Assembly (NCBI GenBank): GCA_015501605.1
Contig: JADNRZ010000033.1
Span: 1 to 64,000, forward strand
Source: Panaeolus papilionaceus
Taxonomy: Eukaryota; Basidiomycota; Agaricomycetes; Agaricales
DNA length: 64,000 nucleotides
Reading direction: 5' to 3'
Below are positions 36,250-50,324 of the stretch, in pieces. Position 1 is the first letter of the stretch. Each line of letters starts with the position of its first letter. The translations under genes and the position numbers were made by a program. Under the pieces are notes generated by a model, which did not search any database, was not told the DNA's origin, and saw only the letters and a list, made by a program, of their open reading frames with translations.

Positions 36250-36575
36250 TGGTCACTCATGCGAGACGTGTTCATCGTGTTGTTGGTCAAATCTCAAACT
36301 AACTACGCGTTTTTTCCGGATAGATACTCCTTATTCGCGTTTCCGGTTACATTACCCTCTTCCGTTTCCACAGCACCAGGCTGCTGTTGTGTCTCCGGCG
36401 CGTCACTCAACTATCATCTCCGACCTCGCGATATTGCTCGTCCACCAGACACGATCACCATCTCCAATTGTAGCAATGCGGGAGCACAACACTTCGCACC
36501 CAGCCTTTCATTTCAACTCGTTTACGGCGCCGTACTCCATAGGAATCATGGGTTGTAGAAGTGATGAAAGGTAGG
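36250..36575 (+). repeat. Conserved block C, copy 3 of 6
   Basis: A 99-codon frame is open (MRDVFIVLLVK... to HRNHGL), collinear with copy 1, as are the two other frames. Coding status is uncertain. Confidence 0.5.
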
Positions 36576-39500
36576 AATTGGGAGAGAGAGGAAGGAATAC
36601 GTCGGAGAGGTGAAAATACCCCTTGGAGATTGGTTCTTGACCGGGAGAAAAACGCGTTAGAGGACTAAAATCTTTTAAAGCGCTCTGAAAGAGCTTTCCG
36701 AGGAGGGAGTGGTAAAGCGTAAGGAGAGGATTTTTGCCTTATATTTACCAGCCCCCTATCACGTTTTCTCGCATTACATTTCTCAGCGTCACCTGGGACA
36801 TTGTCTCTGTTGCCTCTTCGTTTCTGTCCACCTCATTTCTCTGGACTCCACTTAGGCTAGAAATTGACTCACTTCAATTCATCATTGGCTTATTCCGTTA
36901 CCTGTGTTGCTCGATATCGACCATCGACATCGTCGCCAACACCTAGGAATCCAATCCGGTTCAGCTTGATGTTCACCCTTCCCCAAGTGCGAACCAATGA
37001 CGTCAGTGAAGAATAGCGAGGAATCACGCAAATAAAGCAATCGATCTCTGACTGGCAAAGGGTATGTGAACGAAGCGAAGACATATTCAGATGAATTAGT
37101 CGTAGTCGGGGAGTTTCGCTGAAGGCGGGGAGGTGGATCGGATCATAGGGGTAAATTGTTTGTCGGTGTTGGGACTCATCATTGACATCAAGCGGTCAAC
37201 CCAACAGGGTTTGTCCCAAACCGTCATGGTCGTCGCGCTACACCGAAGTTGAATGGTTACTATCGCTTGTCACCTCATTCTTTTTATCTTTTTCACTTTT
37301 GAATTTGTCGTTCATAGTTGACTGTGGACAAAGGAATACCTCAGAAGTGGCTGTAGGTTGAAGTGGGTTGGACTGGTTGGCTGTTAGGTGTCCTGGTCAA
37401 CCTACGTCAGTCACGGTATAGGGGAGGATAATGTGCATTCTGGAATTTCAAATGGCTTAGCATAGTTTTATGTGAGTACCATGAGGTCGTTGTTTTTACA
37501 TTTCCTGCTAACCTATACTCGTCATTTTCAGTGTACTTCTATAGCACAATCTCATGCTTTTTTCCATCAATGAACTCGTTGACCACTGATCTCGTCATCG
37601 TCGCTAAGATCGTCCGCTGTTAACGAAGGGGGAACTTTTTTTCAGAGGTTATGCGTGAATCAACAGGGTGAAATGGGAACATGCACCCACGGAGATTGTT
37701 GGGAGAACACGCACGTCCAGCTTGTCAGCATCCATTCCTCGTGTGTTTTTTATTCAACACTCTGAAGCTTTAACTAATCCGTAAGTTTTAGACCACATTC
37801 CACTACACCCATCATGCGCACTCGCTTCATCCACCATTTACCACCCAACGCGACGAGAAGGGCTTCAGTCCTACCTGTCTCTCGGCCAACGGTATATCAA
37901 AACAAGGTATGTCCGCCATCTCCTCACCTTATGCCCGATGACAATGACCATACAAGTTTTCTGCATGCATTATGGATCTGGTCTTGTCATTCCGCAGATG
38001 TTTGTTTTCAAATCAACTACTACTCTGTACCCCCCGGCTTCAACGGTCTCGTTTTCTCCCGTCCCAAGGACGTGACGCAATGATTGATGACTCGTCAAAC
38101 ATCGCTGTTGGTCTCACTCATCCCTCTGGGATTTCGCCAGGACCATATCTTCAACGTACTCCCGTTGGCAGGAGCATCCCACCACCGATTCATCACCAAT
38201 ACTCCCTGCGCCATTCATTCTGAATTTCATCCCCATCCACCCTCCCCCACTTCCAATAACCCTCTAGGGCTCCCGTTGCTCATTTTCCTCGTTAATCTAC
38301 CTCTACGATTTCATTACAAGCTTCCGCTTCCGTCATCATATTAGGTATCATCGCCACTGCTCTCCCCTTTATGCTCACAAGAAGCACCTAATCACCTATC
38401 AAACGCGTGGTTGCCGTCGCCGCCCTGTTCAAACCCGATGATTGAATACTCGCCTGCAGCCACTCCTTTCAACCTTTTCACTCCGCGGTGTAGGGGTAGG
38501 GAAAGCTTGGATGTCAACGGGAGGAAACGAAAATGGAAGGTGCTGGTGTGAGGAGACCTCGGCCATCAGGCGACCTGGACGCCAACACTTAGACTCTTAA
38601 GTCAAGCCAGGTTCCAACGCTGGACCTCACTCCTCTTATAACACCTCCCTCGACATCCTACGCTGCTTTTCATGGTCATTTGGTCGCTCTGACTGTCGTC
38701 GTTGCGGCAGGAAATGCTGTTGGACCCTGGCCATCAGCCGACATGGACACGCGGACACTTTGACTCAAAAGTCAAGTCAGGTGGCAACAATCATTCTCAC
38801 TCCTCCCATAGCACGAACCTCAGCACCTTATGATGCTTTCAAGGGTGCTTTGCTGGTCCTAGGTGTCACCGATGCCTCAGGAAACGTCGTCGTTGAATGT
38901 CGCCGGAGTTTGGGTGGGGTTGGGGTTACAGTGAGGGAGGCCCAATATTTGGATGTCGAGTTGTGTCTGGGTAGGATTGGCGGTTGCGATGTGGTGACAA
39001 CAAGAATGAGACGATGGGGTTACGAAGGAAGTGGTTGAGAAGGCGGAGGACGAGGGGATGAATGGAGGGAATGTTAGGAGCAGCCACCCACCGTTCAACA
39101 CAATGGTCGTTTCAAGTGGTTGGGGCGTAATATTTTCGTGAGTAATACGACTCCACGCGGCATCGTTGTGTATACTAACTTCCGCTCCAGCTTGATCACC
39201 CAAAACGCCCTCTTTTTCTTTACTACCTCTCTGCCCTACACTGTGGCCGCCTGAAGATGACATCCGAGTCATCACCTCACCATCCTGGTTGGCCGAAAGC
39301 GCATATAGCCCACCAAGTGTGTTGCAATCGTTGATTACCACTCGCCAGTACGACAAGGGTGGTCTATCATGAACGTATCACCACCACCACCGGCTCCAGC
39401 AACGCAATGACTTGCACAACAAGTGATGTCGTCCTTGGCCTCCGTCATCTCCCGACGACAGTCTCTAGTCCATGTCAGCTGTCACTGAAATCATTTTACC

Positions 39501-40270
39501 ACCCATTTATATCGCTCCCCGCACCTGCGTGCTCATCTTCAATTGGCGATTCCTACGCCGATCAATCCGAGGAACTTCACCTCCGTTACTCCTGAATGAG
39601 CCCCTATGCTATTTATTATCTCTTCCTCTCTCCAATATTTCAACGACGTGGCCTCACTGCTTTTCTCCAAATAAATCTCTGTTTCCCTAATCATACCGCT
39701 TCGCTCTCATCGCCAGTATTCCGCCTTCATGCCTGTCAAACTCTCAACATCACCAGCCGTTACCATTGCTGCCCACTTTGGCGCAACGGTTCGACGTTCA
39801 ACGCTCACCTCTCGTTATGGCTCAGGCGCGGTAGGGGTGACAAGATGCAGGGCTGTTTGAGGATGATGTTGTGCGACGGGACCTTGGCTATTGGGCAGCG
39901 TGGAATGCGGCCACTTGGCTCACAAGTCATGCTGGGGTCTACCGATTGTCCTCGCCCCTCGTGTTACACGAACCTCGACATCCTGCACTGCTTTTCATGT
40001 TTGTTTGCTGGTCCTAGGGGTCGCTGATGCGATAGGAAACGTCATTATTCATAGTGGTCAGAGTGTTGGGGCGGGTTGGGTTCTAGAAAAGGAGGGGTGA
40101 TATTTCGGACGCTGAGTCGTGTCTAGGTAGGGTTGGAGGGTGAATAGATGGGTAGGATGAGAGATTGCGGAGAGCAGATCGTAGGGAGCGAGGAAGACAA
40201 GGGGATGCGAGAAGCAGCAGTCCAGCTATCAATACAGATCACGAACAGACGGCGTAGGTTTGCGCTGGAT
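36576..40270 (+). repeat. Plus-strand module of unit 3, blocks D-P
   Basis: Same order as unit 2. I1 is 37472-37531, the second intron-like piece starts at about 37907 (AAGGTATGTCCG) and I3 is 39138-39190. The module ends in a shortened, degraded P block near 40000-40270. CAATGACGTCAGTGAAGAAT at about 36996 keeps the CRE-like palindrome. Confidence 0.45.
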
Positions 40271-41105
40271 ATTTGTGAGTATTACTGTGCTGGCATCGTT
40301 TATGCATCACCGCCCAGCTAACCCGATCAGACTGCAGTATACTCATTAAGTAACGGTGTAGATAAATAACTGTAGTCCTATGACCCAAATCACTTTTTCA
40401 AACAACATCCGTGCCATTCCCTCAATATCGTTACCACCTTTGACATCAATCCTTTCTGTAGCACTCAACGTGCGCTGTTCGTCCTGTGTGTGGGATCGTG
40501 TTCATCCATTTTTTGGCCATCCAGTGGGTACTAAACGACATAGATTTATGTGTGCTCCCATCAATGAACATCCTTAAGGATCTCGTCTTTTAGGAAACAC
40601 GCGTCGGGTATTCTCATATCGTATCTCCCACTTATATGTATCTCAGTATCTACCATACCTGTGGCTGCGACAACCTCTGACAACCTCTCAGCAGTGAGAG
40701 AACAATCTCAATCGTGCTCATCATATTCTGATTTTGTCAAGGAGGATCGCGACTTGAGCATCTTTCCCTAACTGGCAGGGTAACATTTGCTTGATACTCC
40801 GGAGTCGTATCTTGGGCTCAGGGCGTGATCGGAGGCTCCATGTCACTCAGGCCGCTAGCTAAATGTCGAAATTATGTCTGTGAATAAACTGAGAGTATGG
40901 AATCTGTCATTGCCAAACTGAGGCGTAAATCTGTTTATATCCCTCGATATGAGGATCAAAAAGTTCGAGTATACTACAATCAAGAGCCTATATGAAAGTC
41001 CCGCGACCCTACACAGTGAAATTCGGATAAGAAAGCAAAGCCCGAGTCTCCGGCACGGATGCTCGGTGGTCTCCTCAATGTCGATATCATCTCGCAGCTC
41101 ACTCA
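40271..41105. other. Unique stretch replacing a GTPase gene, no gene seen
   Basis: By array order a GTPase copy would be expected here, but no G-domain sequence remains. The sequence has no relatives elsewhere in the window; a short direct repeat GACAACCTCT occurs twice at about 40670. It marks a deletion or replacement breakpoint. Confidence 0.4.
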
Positions 41106-44100
41106 TAGCGGGAGGATGTACTTATAATGCGTCTGGATAGTAAGATATGAGGGCGTACTACAGCTGGCACGAGCCTCAGGAAAGTAGTAAATGAAGCCGA
41201 AGGGGAGTGGAATTGTGAGTAATTTGGATTGTTCTATAGTCATCGTAGTTATCTGAGGCATGAATCGTCGATGATTTAGGTAGCTTTCCATTGATGAAAC
41301 TAATGTTCAAAATAGGCTATCAGGAGAAGTGGTCGAATTTCGAAACAAATATCGTTTTAAGGAGAATAGAGAAGATGGTGAGCGTGTATTGTGAGCGGCC
41401 AGCACAGAACAGAATCAGGTTAGGTGGTCTATATTTGTTCCGGTCATCCAGTGTGAGGTGCGTTAGTGATGATGTGGTCAAATCTAAAACCAACTATATG
41501 TTTTCTCCGCATAAGCACTCCTATTGCACGTTTCCTGCCACCTTACTTCCCTCCATTTCCACAATACCGCGCTACTGTCGTGTCCCCGGCGCATCGTTCA
41601 CATATCATCACCAAACTTGCGATATTTCTGCTCATATATCGTACACAATCACTATATCCAGTCGTACCAATGCGGGACTCGAACACTGTGCACTGAGTCT
41701 TTTATTTCAGCGCGCTCACCTTGCCATACTCCCTAAAGCGCATGGATCATAGGAGTGGTGAAAGATATGATTGCTGGAGGGGAGGAAGTGGAAGAAAGAG
41801 GGTACTGTACCAAGAGGTGGGCTTGGAGACTGGCCGACGTAGGCTTCAGCTGCGTTGGCCTGCACGCCAGTGTTGCTTGTCTCGTAAAACTTACCTGCAT
41901 TCTTACGCTATCTTTCATAACCGCAAAAAGCTATTAAGTTGGCACTCTGGTAGGTAGCGCAAAGGATCGGATGTGAAGTCGTCCCGAGGTTGACTAACGT
42001 TGGCGGTGACGGTGAAACGACCTCAACGAGTGATTTGTGGTTTGTTGATACAGGACCATGAATATTGACTTCTGGGTTTGTATCTCGTTATTAAATCGTG
42101 TGCGTGCGCTGGGGTTAGTGGTGTGGGATAAAGAAGCGATAGGGATAAGGTTAACTACCTTAGCGAGGAGGCAATACCCCTTGAACATGTGTTCTTGAGC
42201 GGGAGGGAAATAAGCGAAGGACACGTTAGAGCGTTAAAACCTTTTAAAGCGCTCTGAAAAAGCTTTTGTAGGGGAAGTAGGGAAGCATAAGGGCGTAATT
42301 TTTAGCTCGTAATTACTAGCACTCCATCTCGTTTCCTCGCGTTACATGTCTCAGTGTCGCTGCCGGCGACCTGGAGCATTTTCTCTGTCGCCTCTTCGTC
42401 TCTGTCCCCCTCATCTCCCTGGACTCCACTTAGGGTAGAAATTTACTCACTGCGAATGATTATTAGCATATTCCGCCACCCGTTCTGTTCGACGTCGAAT
42501 ATCGACATTCACTCCGAGTTGTCGTCAATTTAAAGTACCAATCAATCATGACACACGTGGGTGAAGAATAACGAGAAGGCGCGCAAAGGAAAAAAATTAA
42601 TCTCTCAATGTCAAGGGGTATTTAAACGAAAAAAGATATATTCAGACGTCTTGGTCGTAATCAGGGGTTTATGTTGAATGCAGGGAGGTGGATGTGACGA
42701 CTTGACTCTGAAGTTGGGAAATTGTTTGTCGGTGTTTGAGCTCACCATTGACATCAAGCCGTAAACCCAACGGGGTTTGTCCCAAACCATCATGGTCGTC
42801 GCGCTGTACCAGAGGTGAAGGATCGTTCTCCGCCATCACCTCATCCTTTCTAGCTTCTTCACTTCTGAATCTGTCGCTGAACGGTTCATGCTCGACTGTG
42901 GGCGAATGAATACTTCAGCAGCGCTGTAGGTTGAAGTGGGTTGGATGGTCAGTCGATGTCAATTAAAGTGCGGATGTGCATTCTGGACTTTCAAATGGCT
43001 TAATATAGTTTTATGTGAGTATCACTAGTTGGTTCTTTTACTTTCTTCGCTAACCTATACGCGTCATTTTCAGTGTATTTCTATAGCCCAATCTCATCCT
43101 TTATTCCTCAATGAACTAGTTGACCACTGATCTTGTCATTGTCGCTAAGGTCATCCGCTGGTAGCCGGGCAGGGACTTTTTTCAGAGGCTATACGCGAAT
43201 CAAGCGGGTAGAATAGGAACAAGCACCCATAAAGATTGTCGAGAAACACGCCCGCCCGATTTGTCCTTGACCTATTTATCGGTTTTTCCTTGTGTATTTT
43301 CGTACCCACCTTCTCAACTTTAACTAATCTCTAAGCTTTAGACCACCTCCCGCGACATCCACTACCGCTCTCACAAAACGTAATTTATTACCCAACACCA
43401 TGAGACGTGTTTGGCCCTGCGCGTCTCTCAGACATGGGTGTGTCAAGACTCAGAACGAGGTATGTCTGCTTTGTCCTTGTTTTATCTGACAATACTGACG
43501 ATACAAAGATGATTCGTCTGCATGCACTCTGAACCTGGTCATGTCGTTCCCCGATGTTTATGTTGAAATGCGATAATAAATCCGGAGGTCATCCTTTGAC
43601 GCGAGAAGCCAACGAGTGAGAGATGATAGTGAGGGTGTGGGGATGGTGTGTCTTCACAGAAAGGAGCAGAAATTGAAGACCATGGGCAGTATGTGTCGTT
43701 CATCAGCCGCATTCCAAATCCCAGTAGACGTCGACTCATCCATTCAATTCCAGCGTCGCTAGATAAATTCACTTCCACTCTGTAACGCCTGACTTGTCGG
43801 TCTCCCTCTTCATTCTGTGACTGCGACTGGACGTCCTTCAAATCACTCCTGTCGGCGCGAGTATCCTACCACCAATGTGTTTCCATCTCCCCCCATGTCG
43901 TTCATTCTGAATTTATAACCATCCCGCACGTCCAATTCGGCGACCTACGCTCCCATTTTTTATGATGCTCATTTACCTACGTCTACCATCTCCACAACGT
44001 CCACCAGTGATATTTTTCCGACGAAAACCTGGATCTTTCCATCATATCGCTCAGGTGTCGCCTCCATCCCCCATCACTCCTGTGGTTGCCATTCCCGCCC

Positions 44101-47100
44101 TGGTCAACCCGAGAGTTCAACACTCTGCTTTCAGTGACTCCACTCAAAGTCTTCACGCCGTCGTCCTGCGCACGGTCCAGGCAGGGTAGGGATGGTGAAA
44201 CATCAGGTTGTTAAGGGGGAGGAAACGGAATAGGAAGGTGTTGGTGTGGGGAGACCTTGGCCATTGGGCGACGTGGACAGACCGACACATTGACTCCTAG
44301 GCCAAGTCAGAGTCCAGCGATGGACCTCACTCCTCCTGTAACACCTCCGTCAATATCCTACGCTGCTTTTATGGGGTATTTGCTAGGTTCAGGTGTCGTT
44401 GATGACCCAGGAATCGTCGTTGTTGAGTGGCGTCGGAGTGTTGGGTGGGGTTGGGATGACAAGAAGAGAGAGGCATTGTTTCCAGTCGCGTCGGGGTAGA
44501 ATTAACGGTGGAGATGGGGGTGAAAGGAAGGGAGAGATGAAGGGGAATATAAAAGCTGTGGCTGAGGAAGACGAGGGGTTGCAGGTGGGGAATGACAGGA
44601 CGGCAACCTGGTGTTCAATACAATGGTCGCTTCAAGTGGTTGAGGCAAAACATTTTTTGTGAGTAACACGACTCGACACATCTTCACTTGTACTCACTTC
44701 CACTCCAGATTTCGTGACTTGATCAGCAGAAAGTCAAAACGCCCTCGTTTACTTCATTACCTGTCTTCCCTACACAGTGGCCGCCTGAAGATGTTATTCT
44801 AGTCATCACATCACCACTTTGGTTCGCCGAAAGCGCATTTAGCTCACCAGGAGTATCGCTATCATTGATTACCACTCGCCAGTACGACGCCTATCATGAA
44901 CATATCGCCACCACAGGCTACAGCAACGCAATGACTGACACGTCATCAAGCAACATCGTCTTGGTCTCCCGCATCCCTCTATGACCGTCCCTCATTCACG
45001 TCTTTCATCCCGCTGCCGTCGCTGCGATCATCCTACCTCCCATCCCCAGCGCTTCCTGGCACCTGCATATTCATCCTCGGGTGACCATTTTTATGCCAAC
45101 CATCACCATCAACTGGAGCTTCTTGCACTTCTGAATGAGCCCCTACGGCGTTTATCTTGCTTTTCCTCCGCCCAGTGTTTTCACGATGTCATCCCATTGC
45201 TTTTCTCCAAATAAACCTTTATTTCCCTGATCATATCGCTTCCGTCTCATCGCCAGCATTCTGTCTGTATCCTCTCAATATCATCAGCCTTCACCACCAC
45301 TGCCCACTTTGACGCAACAGTTCAATGCTCACTTCTTAGACATTATATTCAAACGTTCTCATGGCCGTGTCCTCGTTGTGGCCCATAGGGTTGTTATTGC
45401 GCGACGGGACCCTGGACATTGGGCGGCGTGGAATGCGGTCACTTTGGCTCACAAGTGAAGCTAAGGTCTACCGATTGTCCTCACTGCTCTCGTAACATGA
45501 ACGCCGACATCCTACACTGCTTTTCATTTTTTTTGTGGTTGTAGGGGTCGCCGATGCGATAGGAAACACTGTCATCACTGCAAACCCTCTACTACCCAAC
45601 TACTTCCATCGCTCGCTGCGTCGTTTATCCTTCGTTGAGAATTCCTACATGAACTAATATGCGTAACTCACGTCGCACACTCCAACCGCTGACGCTTTGG
45701 TTCTCAAGTCCGGCCACACTCCGCCGATGATGTTCACTTCTTCTGCAACACCTCCCTCACCACGCTATGCTGCTTTTTATGGCTGCTTGCTGTTTCTAGG
45801 TCTCGCCGATGCGCCACATAACGCCCACATCGTCCACATTATCGCGCCCTTTGGCTCATCAGAAACGAGTTTGCACCTCTCAGGAATATGTTTCCGTCGC
45901 CACCCTGGTCAACTCAACAGCTCACCACTCACCATTCAGGTTTCAGTAATTAAATTCCGGCACGTTTACGCTGTCGTTCTTATGGTTCAGGAGGAGTAGG
46001 GGGGTGGAATGGCAGGTTCCTGGGCACAACACGAAAGAGGAAACTGATGGTGTGAGGAGACGACCGATGTGGACCCGCCGACACTTTGGCTCATACGTCA
46101 CCTCCGGTGACAGATATGGTCCTCACTCTTTCTGCACCATCTCCCTCAACACCTTGCGCTGCTTTTCATGGCGTTTCGGTGGTCCCAGGTGTCGTCGATG
46201 CGCCAGGAATGCTGTTGTTGGATGTTGTCGGAGTATTGGGTGGGGTTGGGGGAAGGGGGAAGGGAGGCGATATATTTTGGGTGTTGTGTCGCGTCTGGGT
46301 ACGCTTGGCATTGGCGGTGGGTGTAGAAAGTTGTGTGGCATGAGAGTGGGCAGGGAGGAGGTAGCTGGAAAAGAGAAAGACGAGGGCGTGAGGGTGGATA
46401 CTGACTGGAGCCACGTACCAGCCTTCATGATTAATACGAGAGACGTTTCAATCGATTGGGACTGGATATTTTTGTTTGTAAAGTTGATTTATATGTGGTT
46501 ATAAGTTCTCTCTCTGACCGATTGTCAGTAATTTTCGTAGACTCGTGTTATATTATGTCAGTTTTTGGGATGTCATTCCTACGTTGGAACATTAATCGGA
46601 ATGACCGATTGCACTCATCTTGAATTTCACCATATCAATTCGCTCGATCTACTTCAGCCCTTCCTTCATAGTCGTCCATCGCGCATATGCAACGGTACAT
46701 CCATCTGCGTCACAGACAGTCTATATCCATCGATTAAATACGAGTCGCGAGGAGCTGGATGTTGGTGGTTGTGAACATCGTTGTTACGCTGGGTGCGCCG
46801 AGTGGCATCTGAAGAAGTGGCACCTTGAACATATCTCTGCCACCATGCGACTCCATTTTTCAAGTCAACGCGACAAGACATCTTCATTAAAAAATAAATT
46901 CTGCGGAATACTATCGCTAATATCAGTTCAGATTTAATTCGGCAAGTATGCATAATATTGATTCAGGCGATGCTTCCATGGGAGGCTCTGAGATGGGCGA
47001 AGATCAGACTAGAGAATGTAGATACAAATCGTAACCTACATTTCGCCTCTTTTCAGGAGCTTTGTTTGGTCACCTTGACCTGCATGAGTAGGCTTACATT

Positions 47101-47985
47101 CACTTATTCGTTCGTCAAAGAAAAATAACGTCCAGTGCGTCCAAGAATAGATTCGATGATGTAGGGGGAAATGGATCGTCAAATAACACTGACAGCCATG
47201 CTTATAATGAGCATTTAATATTCAGGCTTGAGACAAAAGCAAACTCGCACTCAGATCCATATTGGAGAGGGATGGCCAACAGAACAAGGTGCTGCTGAAT
47301 AAGGTATCAGTGTTTGAACTGATGCGCAAGGATAGATGCCATCAAAATCATGCACAATCCCAAACCACCATCATCGTTGCGCTGCATCTCGCTTCCTGAG
47401 CTGAACAACCGTTGTCACTCTGCTGATTCCTCTCTCTACATCTCTCTCACTATCTAAGTTTTCTTTCTTGAGGATTAAATACTCTTATTTTAAAGAAGTC
47501 ATCTTCAGCAAAGGTGTCCATCGGGCATCAGCTCAAGTAGTAGGGATAAGTTGGCTCTGGTTGATGAAGACCGGTTCCAATTAGATTAAAGTGAATACAA
47601 TTTATGCTGGCACTTTCTGCACCAGGCTGACCTGCAACCCTTTTCAGTGTATTATATAGAAGAATACTATTCATTTAACCACCATCCATGACCTGCACTC
47701 TCAAGGTTCATGAAGTAGCCATCGCCCCCAACCCATCCTAGACAGCAATTCCACTGGCTGCTCTCATCTTTGGGCTACATTACTATGAAACTCTTGTTGA
47801 ATTTGCATATAAACTGACTTGATGATCTTGGGTACAACTGGGAAGATGTGGATAAGTGTGCTGTTAAGCAGGGATTGACCAGCTTGACTTGCCTGTGTCA
47901 TGAAGAGCCTTTGCCAAAATAAAATACAAGTGCATTTAAATTCCAACATTTGAGAAGAGAAATTGATAATTAAGTACAACTAACT
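41106..47985 (+). repeat. Sixth unit without GTPase gene (blocks B-R)
   Basis: Starts inside block B (GTCTGGATAGTAAGATATGAGG, 41131), followed by block C copy 4 (41455-41960, with a collinear open frame), D-H, I1 at 43015-43073, K (43800-44650), I3 at 44659-44708, M-N, P (46000-46470) and R (46950-47700). R holds the CAAACCACCATCATCGTTGC landmark. The survival of the whole plus-strand order without the GTPase suggests the two parts are independent transcription units. Confidence 0.45.
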
Positions 47986-47991
47986 GCCTGG

Positions 47992-49269
47992 CTACTTGTG
48001 TTTACGGAATACCCTCTTCCCAGTCACAACAAAACGTCTGAAGTGGGATTTCAAAGCAGCATGGAGTGGAAGATGTGGTAAAGGTGAGGAGCAGCTCTCT
48101 GGGTCAATCTCATATAGATCATCCAAAAATGACTGAAGCACCCCTAATGCTACTTTCTCGTTCCTGAGTACAACCTCAAGAAGAAGGGGATCTTCTCTTC
48201 CAGGGATGATTGCACTCTGTTTGTCCTCTGCAAGTGTGAGCAGTTGTTGGTGAATGTTGCTGATACGCTCAAGGAGGTTGTTGTGGATGAGGGATTGGTA
48301 TTGGGGATCTACCTTCTGTGACTTTTTGTCATGAAGCCATCCACCATAGGAGAAGTCCAGGATTGACAGTGCTGAGTCATGGGAAAACTCAAACTTAGTG
48401 ACATTGATGGGCAGTGTGTCAGATGCCTATTGAAATAATAAATCACATTTTCATTGTAGAAAGGTAGACCACCTACCACAAATATTTTCTTTTGCAATTC
48501 ACTAAACCTAAGATTGGCATCCTCCATCTTCTTGGAGGATGAAATTTGATTCCACATTGTGGTTACCACAGCAAGCCCATCAGCTCTGAATGACACTGCA
48601 AATGCTCTGAGGAGCTTGATGGCATCCCTTTTTGAGCCTCCCATCCGTATATCTGTGATGGGTTGGAAGTAAAGGATGCGTACAACGACCATTGCAGCAG
48701 ATTTACTAACAAGAAGCACCATTGAGAATTAGAAAATTGTCAATTGAGTGGTTGAACAATTAAAAACATACTGTAAACTATCCAATGTCTCTGTGATCAT
48801 CTTGGTTATTCGGCTTTCAGACATCTTGGTATCAAGAAAGCCAGGTGTATCCACCAGTATAACATTCCATCCTAGATGAGTCAAATTGACTACTTGATAG
48901 CAGATGACCTCCTGGGTGACACTTTCAAGTGAATCCTTTGAAATATCTAGTTTCTGATCTGGCAAGAGCAATTCAATGAACTGGGGAGGAACAAAAGCCA
49001 GTTTTTCAAGGTGAGATGTTGGTGAGAAGGCAAAATGTATCAATGTAGTGAAATTATACTTACAGCACTCTTCCCAGATCCAGTTGAACTCATGAGACTA
49101 GAGAACAAGTAGTTTTGTGAGCCTTGCTATTCAACATGAATGAAAGCACAAATGGGACCTACAGGCAAACATCCAAATATTCTCTTCTAACATCTTCTGC
49201 AGTTACAGGTATAACACTTATGGGCCCCTGGAATTCGAGATATGGATATTCTGCTCTGGTGGTCGACAT
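47992..49269 (-). CDS. AIG1/GIMAP-like GTPase, copy 4 (open frame, altered P-loop)
   Basis: Exons: 49163-49269, 49064-49097, 48772-48980, 48477-48705, 47992-48426; 1,014 nt, 337 residues in one frame. Walker A reads SSTGSGKS where the other copies have GPTGSGKS, so the first invariant Gly (and the following Pro) is lost; GKS remains. VDTPGFLDT, ITDIRMGGS and VVTTMW are normal. The exon 1 end is also diverged (DVRREYLDVCL versus DVKGExxxVYL). The tail differs from copies 1-3: after SCSSPLP it reads LHAALKSHFRRFVVTGKRVF, a short basic end without the Ser/Pro linker. GTP binding is probably weakened or lost; it may be a decoy-like protein or an early pseudogene. Confidence 0.75.
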
Positions 49270-50324
49270 AGTGCTAATCCAAGATATGTAAGGCAAGAAG
49301 ATGGTCTTAGTTCAATGTTGAGAGACACTGGTGTGATTTTCCCAGCCTCAGTCTGTGTGTTGCTGACAGCATGCCAATTTCATCTTATCAGATCTGGACA
49401 TCAATTACAGAAAAATGAGACCGATATGACAGGTATGTGTCTGCTACCAGTCTTCAGTACCGATGCTGATGTCTGACGATCGCCTCAAGGTCGACGTCGA
49501 CTGATATTTCTTTCATGTGATCACGCGAGGAATGTGTTTTGAAGGTGCGTGTGGATAGTAAGATATGAGGACCTGCTATTGCTGGTGCCGAGTGTCAGGA
49601 AAGCTGAAAATGAAAGCCGAAAGGCAAGAAAGCTGAGACTAATTGGCATCGTTCTTTGGTCTTCGTAGTTGATTGAGCCGTGAATCATTGAAGATTTGGG
49701 AAGCGGTGCTTTGAGGGCTAGGTCTAACAGTAGAAGTACTCAAGCGCGCTGTGCTGTGCTTCATATGAATTACATTCACAGCAGACTTGATGTAAGCGAT
49801 AGAACGTTTGGATGAGCAGAATCGTGGGGAGGAAATGGTTGGGTTGCGCAAAGAAATGAGTGGAGCCGAGAACGGGGGAAGCAACAATACCAAGGAGTCA
49901 AATGGTACCATTCTCGCAGCCTCGACTACGTCCTCCATTGACTCAGGTAATTCTACGTGCTTCATCCAGTCACTGTCTATGCATTCGCACTCGAAGTCTA
50001 TTGGCATCTGAAAGCTAGTTGGACACGGTACGGGATGAGGAATGGTGAGGAATCTTATGATTAGAAAGGGCTTCAGGAATCATAATATTCTCTGTAGATA
50101 ATGGGAGGCTAACAAAACAGTCATTGAGTGTAGCCTACGCACATGCCTCATCTCCGGACTGTGACTTGACATGGGAACGCGGGTTGTGAAAATGCAGCGC
50201 TTATTTCGAATCTCGATACAAATATCGTTTCAAGGAGAATAGAGAACGTAATGTGAGTTTATGGTGAGCGGCCAATGGAGGACAGAATTTGATTGCGTTA
50301 GGGGGTGTATATTTTCCCTGGTCA
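49270..50324. repeat. Upstream region of GTPase copy 4 (block B)
   Basis: Contains the copy-conserved TCAATGTTGAGAGACACTGG and GCATGCCAATTTCATCTTATC, with the GATA-type site, and continues as block B. No gene. The minus-strand frame of 122 codons at 49639-50007 is not kept in other units. Confidence 0.4.

Noticed and set aside
42131..42152. Sequence ATAGGGATAAGGTTAAC resembling part of the I-SceI recognition site
   Set aside because: Only the first half matches, and the sister units show related sequence (GCGATTAGGAAG) that explains it by point changes; no homing endonuclease gene is present.
46004..46504. 166-codon plus-strand frame as a real gene
   Set aside because: Its first half is in another frame relative to the P blocks of units 1, 2 and 4; only the segment around GREEVAGK is collinear, so it was kept as part of the repeat module.
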